Shown: positions 22,412 to 34,930 of the stretch, in pieces
How positions within the stretch are numbered: the first letter of the stretch is position 1
Layout of the letters: each line of letters opens with the position of its first letter
From: Euptelea pleiosperma
Lineage: Eukaryota > Streptophyta > Magnoliopsida > Ranunculales > Eupteleaceae
Assembly: GCA_035048495.1 (NCBI GenBank)
Contig: CM068548.1
Coordinates: 16,678,688 to 16,742,687 of the forward strand
Direction: 5' to 3'
Length of the DNA: 64,000 nucleotides
Translations under genes and position numbers: made by a program
The notes under the pieces: model-generated
Seen by the model: only the letters and a program-made list of their open reading frames with translations
What the model was told of the DNA's origin: nothing
Database searches by the model: none

Positions 22412-25400
22412 TGAAATGATGTTATAGCCCATGACGTAGAAAGTTGTAAATCCTTTAACGTCATTTGCGAAAATGATGTTAAATATTGATGTAGTATATA
22501 AAAAAATTATAGTCATGTGCGCATTTTTATAGTAATGGATGACATTGCATGTCCATTTGATGAAGAAAGTTCTTATAAACATGAAAAATCCACGTACCAT
22601 AGGTTATCAAAAGTAAACATTATCCAATTTATTAAGAATTGAGAACAAAATAGTCAACTAATAAGATGAAAATGGTAATAAGGGATAACTAACCCGAGTT
22701 TTATATAGCTAATTTTTCAATAGGAATTGAATCACTTGCATGGCCTAGAATTTGGGAGAAAAAGAAATTCTAGTGAAATAATTTATTAAATATATATTTA
22801 AAAACAAAAGGAAGCCATAACGGCAAAATAACTGTTCTTATGTCTCAAACACATACGACAAGATTCTTAGAAACAGTAACCTCCACTAAGAAAAAAATAT
22901 AACTGTAAATGCAACATTGAAATATAAAGTGCAGCACATGATAAGTTATATCAATGCCATGACTTGGACAAGAGTAGTGTCTAATATCAAACCTTTGATA
23001 ACCACCTCCAATTTTTGAAGGCATTACTGAAATCTGGAGATGAAAAATCAGCTCACTATTTAAACAAAAAGAGAAGAAAAGTATAACGGATGTCCGTATC
23101 TCCAAGGATCCCATGAAATCAATTCGGGTTATTGAACATAAGCTTCACTTCGGTCCTATCAATTGTGTCGGTTTCTGATTCCATAGGCTTCATTCTTTTG
23201 AACCTGTGAGCTAGCTTTTACTATTACAAGGGTTGTTAGCATATGAGAGATTGAGCAATAGATGTGCATATAAAATGTTCAAAGACAAATATGTCATTGA
23301 AATTGGGAAATGGGTCCATCTGATCGTTAGGATTTGTGTTTGTTGGCTAATAAGCTGATTGTTTAGATTGGAAGTGTGCTCCTTCCCACTCAGTCAAAAT
23401 GCAAAGAGAGACTTGAAAGCTGGAGTGCGCAGGAGCGCACTTCCATTTTGGAGCTGAATTGAGTTTCTTAAGAAAGTCCTTAGATTAGGCAAAGGTGGCT
23501 GTGACTAGGTTCGCATTTTCCTTAGATACAAAACACTATTCACATTAAAATGAAGAGGGATACTTGTGCCAGGATGTCCACGTCTCTGAACTCCATTCTG
23601 ACGTACCTTTGAGATAAATGTGGCGGGCATAGGAATTGGAACCAACCATTTAGTGGGTTCCAAGGAATCCCCTAGGCCCAAAATTAAGCCACTCATATGA
23701 CCCTAATAGTGGCTAATGTAAGTATTTTTCACTCATAAGAGGGCAAAGATGCTACACAAATTGATTTAAACATAAAAAAATGGCAAATACAGAAAAGACT
23801 GAATAAAAGAAATGACCAAAAGAATAATAAGATATACTCTTGACAATACAATACAAGGCAAGGTCAAGACAAACCTCGATGTTTCATTGTGAACGGTCGA
23901 TAAAGAGGGCTCATCTGTAGTGGTTTCTTCACTTTGGTTCTAGCTTAGTAAATGTTCTTGTTTCGAGCTCTTGGCAAGGCAGTATAAGGCATCCCAAAAG
24001 CAAATAGGGCCTGTTGTGTCAGCTGTTGATATCAAAATATCAACATTTCATCAGGTATAATAATGTTCAAATTACCTGTGTCATCACACTTCAAGCTGCT
24101 GCGGCACCGTTGCTTCCAATGATGTTTCCTTGTCCACACACCCATCTTCTTTGTGAGATGTGTTTAATGGAATGAAGAAAAATTATGGTTTATGTTTTTC
24201 TTTTTGATATGTATGTATTCATAAATGTACTTGGCTCCATAAATCAAATAAGCAAATAAATTAATAAAAAGATGAATCCTCCAGAGAATTGTTTTAAAAT
24301 GCCAGTCATAAAAGAAACATGCTTACATTTAATTAGAGAACTCAAACAAAATTGAAAATGGTTATAGAGGTGTCAATAGTTTCTAGGTTGTGGCCAACCC
24401 CATTGTGCTAAGCAATAAACAGTTGATTTTTAAATGCAAATTACTATGCATCAATGAATGGATCCCATCTTGGATTTGCTCACAATCTAATGGAATGATC
24501 CAAACCATTTACCAAGTAGACTTTTTTTCTTGGACCATCTGATTAACAGTTCAGAAAAAGAAGTCCATATATAGGATGGTTAAGATCGTCCAAGTGGGTT
24601 AATTTTAGGGCATGGGTAAGTACTAGATATAGCCACTTGATTGGATGCTCTAAACCCATCTGAATGTGAAGTAGGTATGAAGAAGTACAATTTCATTCTA
24701 TGGTGCAATATGAAATACCACCTGTACGACCGAGAGCATGATTATAAGGCTATTATTTCAGCATCTAATCAAATTGCAGTGCCAAAGATAAGCAACTTGA
24801 AGCATACCCTGTCAACACACATAAATAACAATATAATATTAATAGAAAACAAACAAGAATGAGGGCCTCAATCCACCAAAAATGTGGTTTCTTTCATGTT
24901 AAGAAATAGAGCAAATATCACCCACATATTCTAGTTTCTGGCATTACAAGTGTGTATGAGTTTAAAGTTTAAACATACCTGGGCTTTTATATGTTGTTGG
25001 CTGGGTTTTGAGATAGTCCTTGATAGCATGATAGGAGGGTAAAGATTAATGAGTATTTTTTGAAGGAAGAGTGGTTAAGATCAATTCAAATTCACTGTGG
25101 GGCTGTAAGTTGTTGAGAAATTATTGTGAATGGTGATGAGATATACTATTGTCAGATTATTTCGGTAGAACGGATGAGATTATTTCTCTACAATGAAGTT
25201 AACAGCATGAATCATCAACAGAGAAAAGAATAATTATAGTTAGCTTGCTCAATAAGATTCTTACAGGCAAATATAGATGTAAAGCTTAGTGTGCAGTGTG
25301 CTGCACGATTGCACTTTCCTAGGTACTAGCTTTAACTAAATCAAAATTTCTAATAAGATCCTCAAAAAGAATCATAGAACACATGAGTCTTGACTTTCGA

Positions 25401-26549
25401 ACGAATATGCTCTTCTATGTGAAGTAGAAAAACTACAAAATATCTATTTCCTCTAGTGTAATTTCGTGATATGGTTATAAAGATCTAATTGAGGATAATT
25501 ATGGAAACCAAAAATGTAGAAAGTAACTAATATGTTCCTACAACTAAACATGAAGAGAAATTAAGAGTTTATATCTACAGAAAATCTTGTGAATAAGAAA
25601 CAACGATATCTTTTTTTGGTCCATCCAATTGAGTTGTATCTTGGATAGACGAATTTTGGGATATGTCAGTGCGCCGATTTCAGGCCCTCTAATTGGCAAT
25701 ACAAAATTTGTCACAAAGATGGTTCAATGGAGCACTACCAACCAAATCTTGTGATTTTCACAAACAGAAAGGGGACCAATCATGGATCTCAGAATTTGGT
25801 TGAACATTTAAGTTTAGATGAGGCTGTTCCTCAATAGTTGTATGTAGACCAAATAGAAATGTCTGCAAATAACTTTCTATTACTCACTATTACCCTTAAG
25901 GTTGGGCTATGAATAGCTTCTATCATCTAGTGATTTTCACAAACAGAAGGTGACCTGGCATGGATCTCAGAACTAGGTTGAACATTTAAGTTTAGATGAG
26001 GTTGTTCCTCGATAGTTGTATGTAGACCATTGTGAGTATCATCCAAAGATGAATCATGATTTTCCCCAGGTTAGATTAAACTATCTTCCCAGTTGAGTTG
26101 AAATGATGTGAATCTTTTGAGGGCTCAGTTCTGCTGGTTTTTTTCTCCAACCAAATTTACTTAGAAGCAATTTTTCCAATTCCACATTGATTAGGTATGT
26201 GTCCTTTCAAGGAGTCACCCAACTGAACTCGACTTTATGTTCAAGTGTATCTCTATTGTCGAGGTGAATAGGAACCGAATTTGGCAAAGCTTCATCTACA
26301 AAGACTTCAATACAAAGACAAGCATAAGCTATTCTTTTTTTGTGAAAAGGGAAGAGAGGTTTTCCAATTACACTTCCAATGATGCTGAGAACTTTTGCTG
26401 ATCAGAACGGGAGGTTAAAGAATGAGACCCATAATGGAATAGAGCTAAAATCCACGTTCTTCATTTCCAAGTCCTCTTTCCAAATAGAATGCTATTCACA
26501 AATAGCAGCTCTTTGAAAGGTCAGAATTCTAGATCTCCTTGATGTTCCT
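22412..26549. other. AT-rich stretch, mostly unassigned
   Basis: The first part may be the LTR belonging to the old leader at 21530-22411. A 26-base match, inverted, to the hairpin segment at 12710 is present at 23425-23450. A diverged direct duplication lies at 25751-26030. No gene could be supported. Confidence 0.4.
25751..26030. repeat. Direct duplication, units about 100 bp, 179 bp apart
   Basis: GTGATTTTCACAAACAGAA...GTATGTAGACCA occurs at 25751-25850 and again at 25930-26030, with a handful of substitutions. Confidence 0.85.
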
Positions 26550-27509
26550 TGATATTCGCTCAAAAGTGCTTATTTTAAGCAATTATCCTGTAGCGTTATT
26601 GCATTCTCCCACGTTAAAATACTCTATTTATCTACTTTTCTACGTAAGAGTCTCTTCTATTGCGTAGAACACACTTTTCTGGACGAAATGGTATATTTGC
26701 ATGCATTAAACACATTTTTGGAAGTCTAAATATTAAGCCGTTCTGATAAAGTCTCATTACGCGCTTCTTCTGTCGCAGGAAACCCCGATGGGACGATTCT
26801 CGAGACTTGTGGGCCCAAATCGATCATGAAAGCCCATTATCAAAGCTTAAAGAACCCACATGCTATGACTAGAAGATATGGGCCAAATATGGGCTGAATA
26901 AGAGGACCAAAAAGCCGGCCCAAAGAACGAAGAGAGCAGGAGAGCCAATGACCAAGAGACGGACCAAAGCGTTTAAAGCCACATGAGTCAGCAAGGAATG
27001 ATAGTCGACTCTACTGGAGAAGCGTGAGGATGGTCACAGTGAAGACCAGGGATCCAGACCCTCCGCCAGTGTTTTTTTCCATTTTTTTGATACTTTTTCT
27101 CTCATCTCTTCTTATTCTCTCTCTCTCTTCATCTCTCGATCCTCGAATCTACTGACTTAACCCCAGAACTCCTGCCCATCGGCTCTATCTCATCTCCCTT
27201 AGCTTTCTGACCGTTGGATCTTCCATCGGACCGTTGGATCTTCAATCGGACCGTTGGATCTCTCTAGATCCGTCGATCTACCAATCTGGGTCCCAATCAA
27301 GTCACCATCCATCCGATCGCCTTCAGAATGCCTGTCACATCATCTTGTGAGACGATGGACATCATCAGTCCATGTGGGCCAGTAGCCGGGCCCATCATCA
27401 TCGACCCGCTGTCCGACCAGTTAGTGGACCCCGCGAATTTCAAAAATAATTTTAATTAAATGGGGGGTCCACTAATTGGGGAGATTCCCCATAGAAAAGT
27501 AGTATTTTA

Positions 27510-27543
<34 letters not shown>

Positions 27544-27574
27544 AATATTTTTTTTTTTTTTTATTTCCTAAAAA

Positions 27575-27611
27575 TCCTAATTTCCATTAATGGAAATTAG
27601 GAGCTTATAAA
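27575..27611 (+). promoter_or_regulatory. Promoter palindrome and TATA box, LTR C
   Basis: A 28-bp perfect palindrome has arms TCCTAATTTCCATT / AATGGAAATTAGGA and is followed at once by GCTTATAAAAAG. Compared with CCCTATTTCCATT in copies A and inner-5', both arms changed together so that pairing is kept. Confidence 0.7.
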
Positions 27612-29057
27612 AAGGGGGAAGGAGGGGGACGAACCCTAATTTTCAAACCCCTTTTCTCCTCTCCTTCCCCCCACATCATTCCTCCTCCTTTCCTTTCATC
27701 CTCTTCCTCTTCTTCCTTGTTCTTCACATCTTCTTCTTCATCTTCTCCGGCGGACTGAACCAGTCCGTCGTACACAACCAGCAACCAGCACGCCTGCTGC
27801 TCCTCTTCATCACCAAGGCCGTTTACAACTCCACCTCCACGCTGCTGCGAACACCACCATTAACAGCACCTGCAACTCCAACGAGTTGCAGGTCTGCTCT
27901 TCCTCAACGGCCAGCTACTACCACCGCCTCCACCACGCTTGAGTTGCAGGTCCGCCTGCAACCTCCGCCTGCAACCTCCACCTGCTGCTTCGTCCTCATC
28001 CTTGCTGCCCTCTTCCCCGTTTCAACCCCTTGCAGGTTCGGGCATGCTCCTCCCCATGATCTTCACGGTGCCTTTGCACCTGGTTCATCCTCTCCAAGAG
28101 AATGGCCAGCAATCGACCGTCTTCTTCTTTCCTTCTCCAGCACCGTCTCTGCTCCTCCCCACCTTCTTCCATTACCGGAGTTGCAGGACCTGCAACTCCA
28201 GCCGATCTGCCATCCCACTTTCTTGCTGCCCAAGTGGCAGATCTGGAACTCCACAAGCTTCGGGCTCATCACCTCCACCTTCTTCTTTCAAACGTTGCTG
28301 GCCCGTGTTCCTCACGGACCTGCAACTGATCTTCATGGTTTTGCACCCCTGGCCAAATCACCACCGGATTCCACCTTCTCCTCAGTAGATCTCATGCAAC
28401 AAACCAGCACACTAACGTTCTTCTCTCTTGCCAAGAAGAACCGCTTGAAACACAGATCTGGAAGCAATTCCGGTCATCTTCTCCGGGCAGTACTTTCACG
28501 TCCTTCAACCTAAGCAGGCCGTGAAGTTTCTTCTTCAACGGTTCTTCCTACTACACCTCACGCCTACTTCTTGGCAGTGAGATCCCACCGTTTACAACGC
28601 TCCACGGATCTACTGTGGGAGATCCATCTCCACCTTTCCAACCAGCACCTGCAACTACAAGGAGATGTTCTCTTCTTTGCTGCCAGCCACGATCTCCTTT
28701 GACTTGCACTCGGACAACACCTTGGCGATCTCCTTCCATCACCCACTGTGCATGCTACCCTTAGAGTCGGTGCTCCATGGCCAGCACATCTCCTTGTGCA
28801 TGTTTGACTGAACTCCTCCCAAGCACTCTTTGGGCCGTGTTCATCTTTCCGGGCTCCTCAACTGTGCATACATGCACAACCAGCAGCCAGTCACGTACAC
28901 ACCCTCTACTCTTGGCCGTGTCCTTAGTGTGTTGCTGCCCAACTCATCATCATTGGCCAACAAGTGGACCACCTTCATTGGTCAACCATCATACATCATG
29001 AATGGCCGATCACCATCATTGGCAATCTCCTCCATCACGTTGCCGATATAATCTCCG

Positions 29058-29537
29058 GTAAGTCTCAAGAGGTACTTTCTCTCTCTTACTTCCCCAGGCT
29101 GATCGCCTTTTTGCACCACTGACTCCGTTCGGTGAATGCAAGAGGGTGAGTTTTTCTCTCACCTCTACCTTGTCGGCCGGTAAACGACCGAGGTGTGAAA
29201 ATTCTCTCTCTATCTTCTTCCTCTCTCTCTAAAATCTCTTTTTACATGCTTTCTAACATGCTTTCTAGAATAGATTTACCGCTTTATTTATTTCTGTCAT
29301 TTATTTCATGTAAGCAACAGTTTGATTAATGCAATTTGATTTCGATAATTTTAGTCTTCTCTGGATCTTATTTGGATGTGTTTTAAATCGACTCGCCCTT
29401 CTCATCTCTTCCATCATTCTCCTTTTTCTCTTGTATATTATCTATCATTTTATGTTCTTATTCGCGCTAATCCGACTAATCCCGAGTGCGGATCGACATC
29501 CGACACGAATCCCTATACAAATCTATCAATTTTGCAG
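29058..29537 (+). other. Candidate leader intron inside solo LTR C
   Basis: Donor CCG|GTAAGT at 29058 and acceptor TTTTGCAG|GA ending at 29537 (480 bp). The conserved box GCGCTAATCCGACTAATCCC and the CGGATCGACATCCG hairpin lie about 30-70 bases before the acceptor, where a plant branch point would be expected. Confidence 0.5.
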
Positions 29538-29621
29538 GATTAAGAATCGGATCAAGTTACAAATGTGTTGAAGTTAGGGTTTCCGTAACCAACGACGCGG
29601 AAAAACCCTACTTTCATTCCT

Positions 29622-30600
29622 AATATAACTTTGGTGTAGAATGGTAGAGCTCATTCTACACTAGTGCGAGCGGAAGAACATGGAACTGGAATTCAACAGT
29701 CCAAGAACAGAATCCACCATTCAATGAAGAATCACTCTTCACAAGTGAAGTCTTCGCCTCAAAGTAAAATTTTACTTCATCAATTCTCTCTCTCTAGAAA
29801 ATAAGTGATTACATCTGTTTTACAGAAATTATGAATCAAACTTTGTAATCCTAATCAAATTCTAATAGAAACTCCTACCACAATCAAACTATCAAACTAC
29901 TAGGCAAACTTATCTATATTGGAAAGCTATTGGGCTAGCATATCTTGGTATAATATTGGAATATTTATAAACACATGAGCTATATTGATGTTTTAAATCA
30001 AAGATAAAGACTCATTTATTGACAGAGTCATACAATTACTGTTGCAAACTAAGGACTATATGGGAAGAAATTCACGAATCATGACCCCAATTGATAAATG
30101 TATGTGATGAAAAAGAAGTGTTAAACTAATTTATTTATTTTTTTAGTTCCTTTTTATGGGTAAAAGAAGAAGGAAGTGTTTAGCTATATGTTCTTTCTTT
30201 GGGTGGGTAAACTGGGATAGAACTAGCAATTTCATGGTTGCAGCGCAGAACATCAACCAAGTGGAGCCATGGACTCGAGCCTAAGTAGACTGGACCTTGA
30301 ATCAGTCCGGGAAGACGTGGATCGGTGATGCAGTATCTCCCTGATATTACAATCAAGATCAGGTATAGGGACCGACACTAAGAACTCCATGGTTGGCATC
30401 TTTGAATTAGGCAGAGTCAAGGACAGAAACCTCTCAAAAATAAGCTTCTTAACTTTATCAACAAAAACATGAATACTTAGTTCTCAATCTATTTTGATAA
30501 CTTGACTTGCAACACAACCAAACAACTTACTAAAACAATAATCAAAAGATTCTACCAACTTAACTCTTTGAATAAACTGAACCCAATTTAGAAACTATCC
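29622..30600. other. Unassigned stretch
   Basis: No ORF longer than background and no recognised repeat. A short inverted repeat around GTAGAATG...CATTCTAC occurs at about 29635-29665. Confidence 0.5.
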
Positions 30601-30604
30601 CATC

Positions 30605-30931
30605 AATACCATGTTGAGAGGGAAACTTAATTTCTTGCAAAATCAAAATATAGATTATAAAATACCCTCACCCAGTCTGCACTCATTAAGGGTAGAAACA
30701 TCTATCCTCCTCACTCATGGCATCCTTCAAAATTATCATAGAGATGGTGGTCATCCCAGATGTGCTGCGAAAAGAAACCTCAAGAAAGCATATGATACAG
30801 TTAGTTGGGATATTATTCTCGTTTTCATTCAAGCCTTGGACCTTCCTCTTAAACGAATCAGCTGGATTAAAACTTGCATCACATCACCAGTGCATTCAGT
30901 TGTGATTAAGGGCAGCCCATTTGGGTATTAG
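30605..30931 (+). pseudogene. L1-type LINE reverse transcriptase fragment
   Basis: The plus-strand translation contains NLKKAYDTVSWDIIL, then LPLKRISWIKTCI and VVIKGSPFGY, the classic palm-region signature of plant L1-like LINE RT. The frame breaks on the upstream side, where an ALIKGRNIY-like piece sits in another frame. Both ends are truncated, and no YADD motif or 3' tail is attached. Confidence 0.8.
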
Positions 30932-31133
30932 AAGGCCTGAAAGTAGGTATGGAAGACCTGATTCAAACAAAAAATGGATCGATTTCTTACCGTTTCTGGC
31001 AAGTCAATTAACCCAACAAGCGATTGGCTTTCCTCTTTCTTAGACACGCGTAGTTGCAGAAATGGTTACAGTTCTTGGTAATGAGATTGTATGTGTTGCC
31101 TGTGCATTCTTCCACGATCTTCACCATGAACAT

Positions 31134-31328
31134 TCAGACATATTTGGGAGCTAGATCTGTTCTTCCGTTCAGAATTGATTTACAAAATGTGAATCCAGGG
31201 CATTGTTTTCGGTTCACCTTCGAAGACCCTTGTCGTCGGAAACTCGTGAACACCAAAAGCGTATTCGACACCATGAACTGCAAGGGAATAAAAATCAAAA
31301 GCCCGAATTTACGAAATCTGGACCCCAA
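31134..31328 (-). other. Unrecognised ORF pair, probably non-coding
   Basis: Overlapping short ORFs occur on both strands (31054-31359 plus; 31134-31328 minus) in a region of higher complexity than its surroundings. Neither resembles a family I know. The surrounding 31000-31660 could be a fragment of a gene or transposon body. Confidence 0.2.
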
Positions 31329-31685
31329 ACGCCATTTGCGTTGTTGTATAGATCTATAGCTTGAGAAAACAACAGATCTAACTTGTAATGGAGTAGACGA
31401 AATAGAATATTGCCGAAATTGATCAAAACAAGCTAAGAATATTCAAAAATCAAAGAGAATTCTGACCATTAACGTCGAAATGGTAGACTCCAAGGCCGAA
31501 CCAGTAAAGCGTAGCCATAGATGACTACTGAACAATTTTCACAGATTTGAGCTAAAAAGAAAAAATTAATCAGAGGAAGTTGGGGAGAAGAACAGTTCGT
31601 GAGAGAGAAGAGTTGTGAGACAAATGAGAGAAAATTAATCGTGGGTAAAGTAATTTGTTAAATGATAGAAAAGCCCTTAACTTAA

Positions 31686-32060
31686 AGAGTAAAACTTTTT
31701 GACCATCTGACGGTCAGCAAAGCCGATGACCGCCCACAATTTGAGCCACGTGGCACAATTTTAGAGGACACTAACCATATGCATGTTTGGCAAATCCATA
31801 GGTGGACCTACAAACCAAAAATCAACTTGATTAGTGATTTCTGAGCATTGGATTTGATTCATTTTCAAGGGTTGATTTTAACCATGGGAATTTAAGCAGT
31901 AACCACCATTTGGGGTACATGGATCTAAAGGTTTGAAATCACTAACCAGGCTGATTATTGGTTTGTAGGCCACATAGGGATTGGCCAAACATCCATATGG
32001 TCAGCGTCCTCTAATGTCGCCACGTGGCTTGACCATCGAAGGTCCATGAAGTTTTACTCC
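31686..32060. mobile_element. Foldback/MITE-like element
   Basis: About 375 bp, almost entirely an imperfect inverted repeat. The ends are AGAGTAAAACTT and AAGTTTTACTCC. Further in, GCCACGTGGCACAATTTTAG pairs with CTCTAATGTCGCCACGTGGC, AACCATATGCATGTTTGGC with GCCAAACATCCATATGGT, and ACCTACAAACCAAAAATCA with TGATTATTGGTTTGTAGG. There is no coding capacity. A target duplication was not clear, so the superfamily is left open. Confidence 0.75.
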
Positions 32061-32314
32061 TTTACTTACGACGTGATGATGATTTTTTTTTTTTTTTAAA
32101 TCTAACTTTTTATTTATGGGTTTTTCCTATTTTATTTGTGATAAAATGTTTCTATTATGGATTTTTAGAATTAGATTTTTTTCACTGATGGGTATGTTGG
32201 TATTTTCTGATTTATTTTTCAAAATTTTAGGTTCTGAGTATAACCCTATTATTGTAGTTAGAACTAGAGTTTTTTTAACTAAAGCATTTTAAGATATTGT
32301 ATAGGTGTGATGTA

Positions 32315-32545
32315 TTTTTTATTTTTATCGGTAAAAGATATATAATAAAACGGGTCTGAGAAGGTCCACAAACTATACAAATGCAGCCAAAGACAAGGTA
32401 GCAATAAAGGCACAACTATAGTGCAACACAAGCCCTCCAAAAAAACCGAAAGACCAACCCTACGAGCAAGCCTACACTTAGGAAATCAAATGACCCCAAC
32501 AAAACACAAAATCTTCAAATCTAAAGCTTTGAGTTTTGGGATTGT
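32315..32545 (-). mobile_element. LINE 3' end fragment
   Basis: A T-rich start followed by ATCGGTAAAAGATATATAA, GGTCTGAGAAGGTCC and, further right, AAAATCTTCAAATCTAAAGC matches in order the 3' part of the longer LINE at 41064-41925. Only the 3' UTR and the last codons remain. Confidence 0.7.
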
Positions 32546-32659
32546 AAAACCCTATTATTATAGTTAGAGATAACTAAAACATTTTTACTTACGGGGTTCC
32601 TAAATCTTTTTTTAATAAACATTCCTCTTAAGTTATGGATTTTTTAGAGTTTAGTATAA

Positions 32660-32790
32660 TTTTTTTTATAAGTATAACTTTATTAAGGAGAAAGGGAAGG
32701 ATACAAAGAAGTTGAGGAGGTTGAGATGACCTACTCAAGGCTAAAGCCAACACCCCTAAAACAAAAAACAAAGGAATTACATATCACGAA
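32660..32790 (-). mobile_element. Possible second LINE 3' end
   Basis: T-run, then AACTTTATTAAGGAGAAAGG and a purine-rich segment, in the style of a non-LTR 3' UTR read on the minus strand. No coding part is attached. Confidence 0.35.
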
Positions 32791-32918
32791 ATTGTTGCAA
32801 AGAAAGAACAATATACAAACAAAAGACAAAGATGCAAACCACCACAACACTGATTTACGTGGTTCTCTCTAGATTGAGGAACATCTACGGATCCACACCA
32901 ATTCCACTATGCGTGTTG

Positions 32919-34163
32919 CAAAGTGTGGATATCATGGGAAATGAGCCATGGGGTCATGAGAGGGTCAAATCGGAGACCCATAGGAAACCTAGATGGGGTC
33001 ATGAGAGGGTCTTCCCTGATGTTACACCACATCATGTATTCGTCGAATTTTGCTACGTAGTCAGCGACATACATATATACTTGGCAAAGGAATTGACATT
33101 GATAAAAAAATCTCTCGCAAAATCTCGGAGGAAAATACTTCTCCTTGAGGATTTCCTTCATTTTAGTCCACTGAACAATGGGCTCCTCGCCACTTCTCGT
33201 AAACATACGCTCGATGTTTGGTTCAGTAAAGTTTGGCTTGTCCTACCAAAATTTTATCTTCGTAAACCGAAATCTACAACTTTCAGACAATTTGAACCAC
33301 TCAAAATAGTGGTCCATATCTGACAACCAGACAATGAAAACTTTTGGGTCCAGCCGACTGTCAAAGCTAAGAGCATCAATCTTAACCGTCTTCATGATGC
33401 AGTCATCGGGTCATAGGGGCCCTGATATTCAGCGGGGGTTGGTGACCACCCCAACGATCTCTACCTAAGTCTCAGCCTCGACCTCGGCCTCGCCATTGAA
33501 TACAGGACACTTCCTTGTCTACATAACTCTTCCTCGGAGATGCTATAAATCAGGGTATCATCGACGTACACAACTAGGAACTTCCCCATGAAAGACCTCA
33601 ATACCTGTCATAACCCTCATAAAAGTACTCGGGGCATTGGTCAATCCAAAGGGCATGACTATTTTCCACTCATCTCCAGAACAAATGTGAACTTAATGGT
33701 AGTCAGTCTTAAGGTCTATCTTTGTAACGATCGTGGCACCGGCCATCATGTATAACATTTTCTAAAGCCTCAGTAAAGGAAACATGTATTTTACTTGACT
33801 TTGTTGATGGCTTCACTATCGACGCACATCCTCCAAGATTCATCTTTCTTGAGAGTGAGAAGCATTGGCACTACAAAAGGGCACATGCTCTCTCGAACGA
33901 ACCGCTTTCTAAGAAGCTCATCAACTTGCTTCTTCAACTAAACATGCTCTATGGGATTCATTCAGTAGTGTGGGAGGTTGGGTAGAGTTGCTCCGGGGAC
34001 AAAATTAATAACTTGCTAAATGTCCCTTATTGGAGGAAGTCCATTTGGAAAATCATCAGGAAAAACATCCTGAAACTCCCTATACACCGGAGCCAAATCT
34101 GGTGGTATCTCAACAGCCAATTTAGGAGAGGAATATTTTTGATAGGAGGGCATAAATGATGGA
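32919..34163 (-). pseudogene. Permuted gypsy fragment, copy 1 (RT then gag)
   Basis: Reading the minus strand from right to left, the first piece (about 34150-33530) is a decayed chromovirus-type [43 protein letters not shown] and YVDDTLIYS, with stops and shifts. Directly after it (about 33510-32919) comes gag: an RGRGR-like start, VKIDALSFDSRLDPKVFI, then EEPIVQWTKMKEILKEKYFP. In a normal element gag precedes RT, so the order is reversed. Protease, zinc knuckle, RNase H and integrase are missing. The same arrangement recurs at 39568-40827. Confidence 0.8.
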
Positions 34164-34169
34164 ATCTGT

Positions 34170-34930
34170 CATGCCCCGAGTTCCGTTACAAGGAACCCAA
34201 GTCGTGATCGCCACTCGCCCTGACCCAACTCTTAAATCCAAGACAAGTGCAACAAACCACACATGTATAATAACGATATTCTCACAACCCATAACACATA
34301 TTAGAAGTTGGTATAAATAATATGCGGAAGCGATAACCTATGTTGAATTTAAATGCATGTGACACCTAGATATACTCTGATCTATCACATTATCATCATG
34401 ATAATTATATAAATAAGATAAGGTGAAATATCATCTGATAGATATTAATAATCAAACAAAGAGATATAAAAGAATATAACTTACAAAATATACAAAACTA
34501 AATTAAGTACTAAGCTTACTTCAATATTGATCAGCAAACACCTCTAAAGAACCTGCAAGAAAAATCTGTGGGTGTATGAGCTTTTATGAAAAAGCACGCA
34601 AGTAGACCTAAATTCTAACATGTCTAGAAAAGAAATCATCGGCAATCAAACAATAAAATCATTATGATGACATAATTGAAGAGATACATGAGCAAAAAAA
34701 TGAATAATGCATATAAAATTATAAGCAAAATAAAATACAGAGGAGCCAATAAATGTAAACAAAAACAATTCTTCATAAAAATAATAAAATGACACGTGCT
34801 GATACAAAATCAGAATGATACTTTAACACGATGCATGAATGTCAGTGAATCATCAGTAGTAGTGGTAGGCCCAAATCGTAACCTCTGGTCCATAGCAGGC
34901 GTTACTCATAATCAAATCAAGTAAGCCTAT
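34170..34930. mobile_element. Possible chromovirus LTR fragment
   Basis: Begins TGTCATGCCCCGAG, a start often seen in plant gypsy LTRs, and contains an AACCTGCAAGAAAAATC / GTGTATGAGC stretch similar in style to such LTRs. It adjoins the permuted RT-gag fragment. No second LTR or target duplication was found. Confidence 0.35.

Larger units (their letters stand above)
26550..29616 (+). mobile_element. Solo LTR of the Athila-like family (copy C)
   Basis: At 3067 bp this is the longest LTR in the window, running TGATATTCGCTC...CTACTTTCA between perfect TTCCT duplications (26545-26549 and 29617-29621). U3 has three GGACCGTTGGATC repeats. A poly(A)/poly(T) tract (about 27512-27562) precedes the promoter palindrome at 27575-27602 and a good TATA box (TTATAAAA, about 27604-27611). 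The leader part has hairpins at 27868-27893 and 28177-28199. ORFs of up to 189 codons inside it are Pro/Ser/Leu-rich composition artefacts. Confidence 0.93.

Noticed and set aside
27939..28513. Overlapping plus-strand ORFs of 149 and 189 codons
   Set aside because: They lie in the LTR C leader, are Pro/Ser/Leu-rich, shift relative to each other and have no counterpart in the other LTR copies.
32832..33323. 163-codon plus-strand ORF
   Set aside because: It is antisense to the gag fragment, whose minus-strand reading has clear gag motifs.
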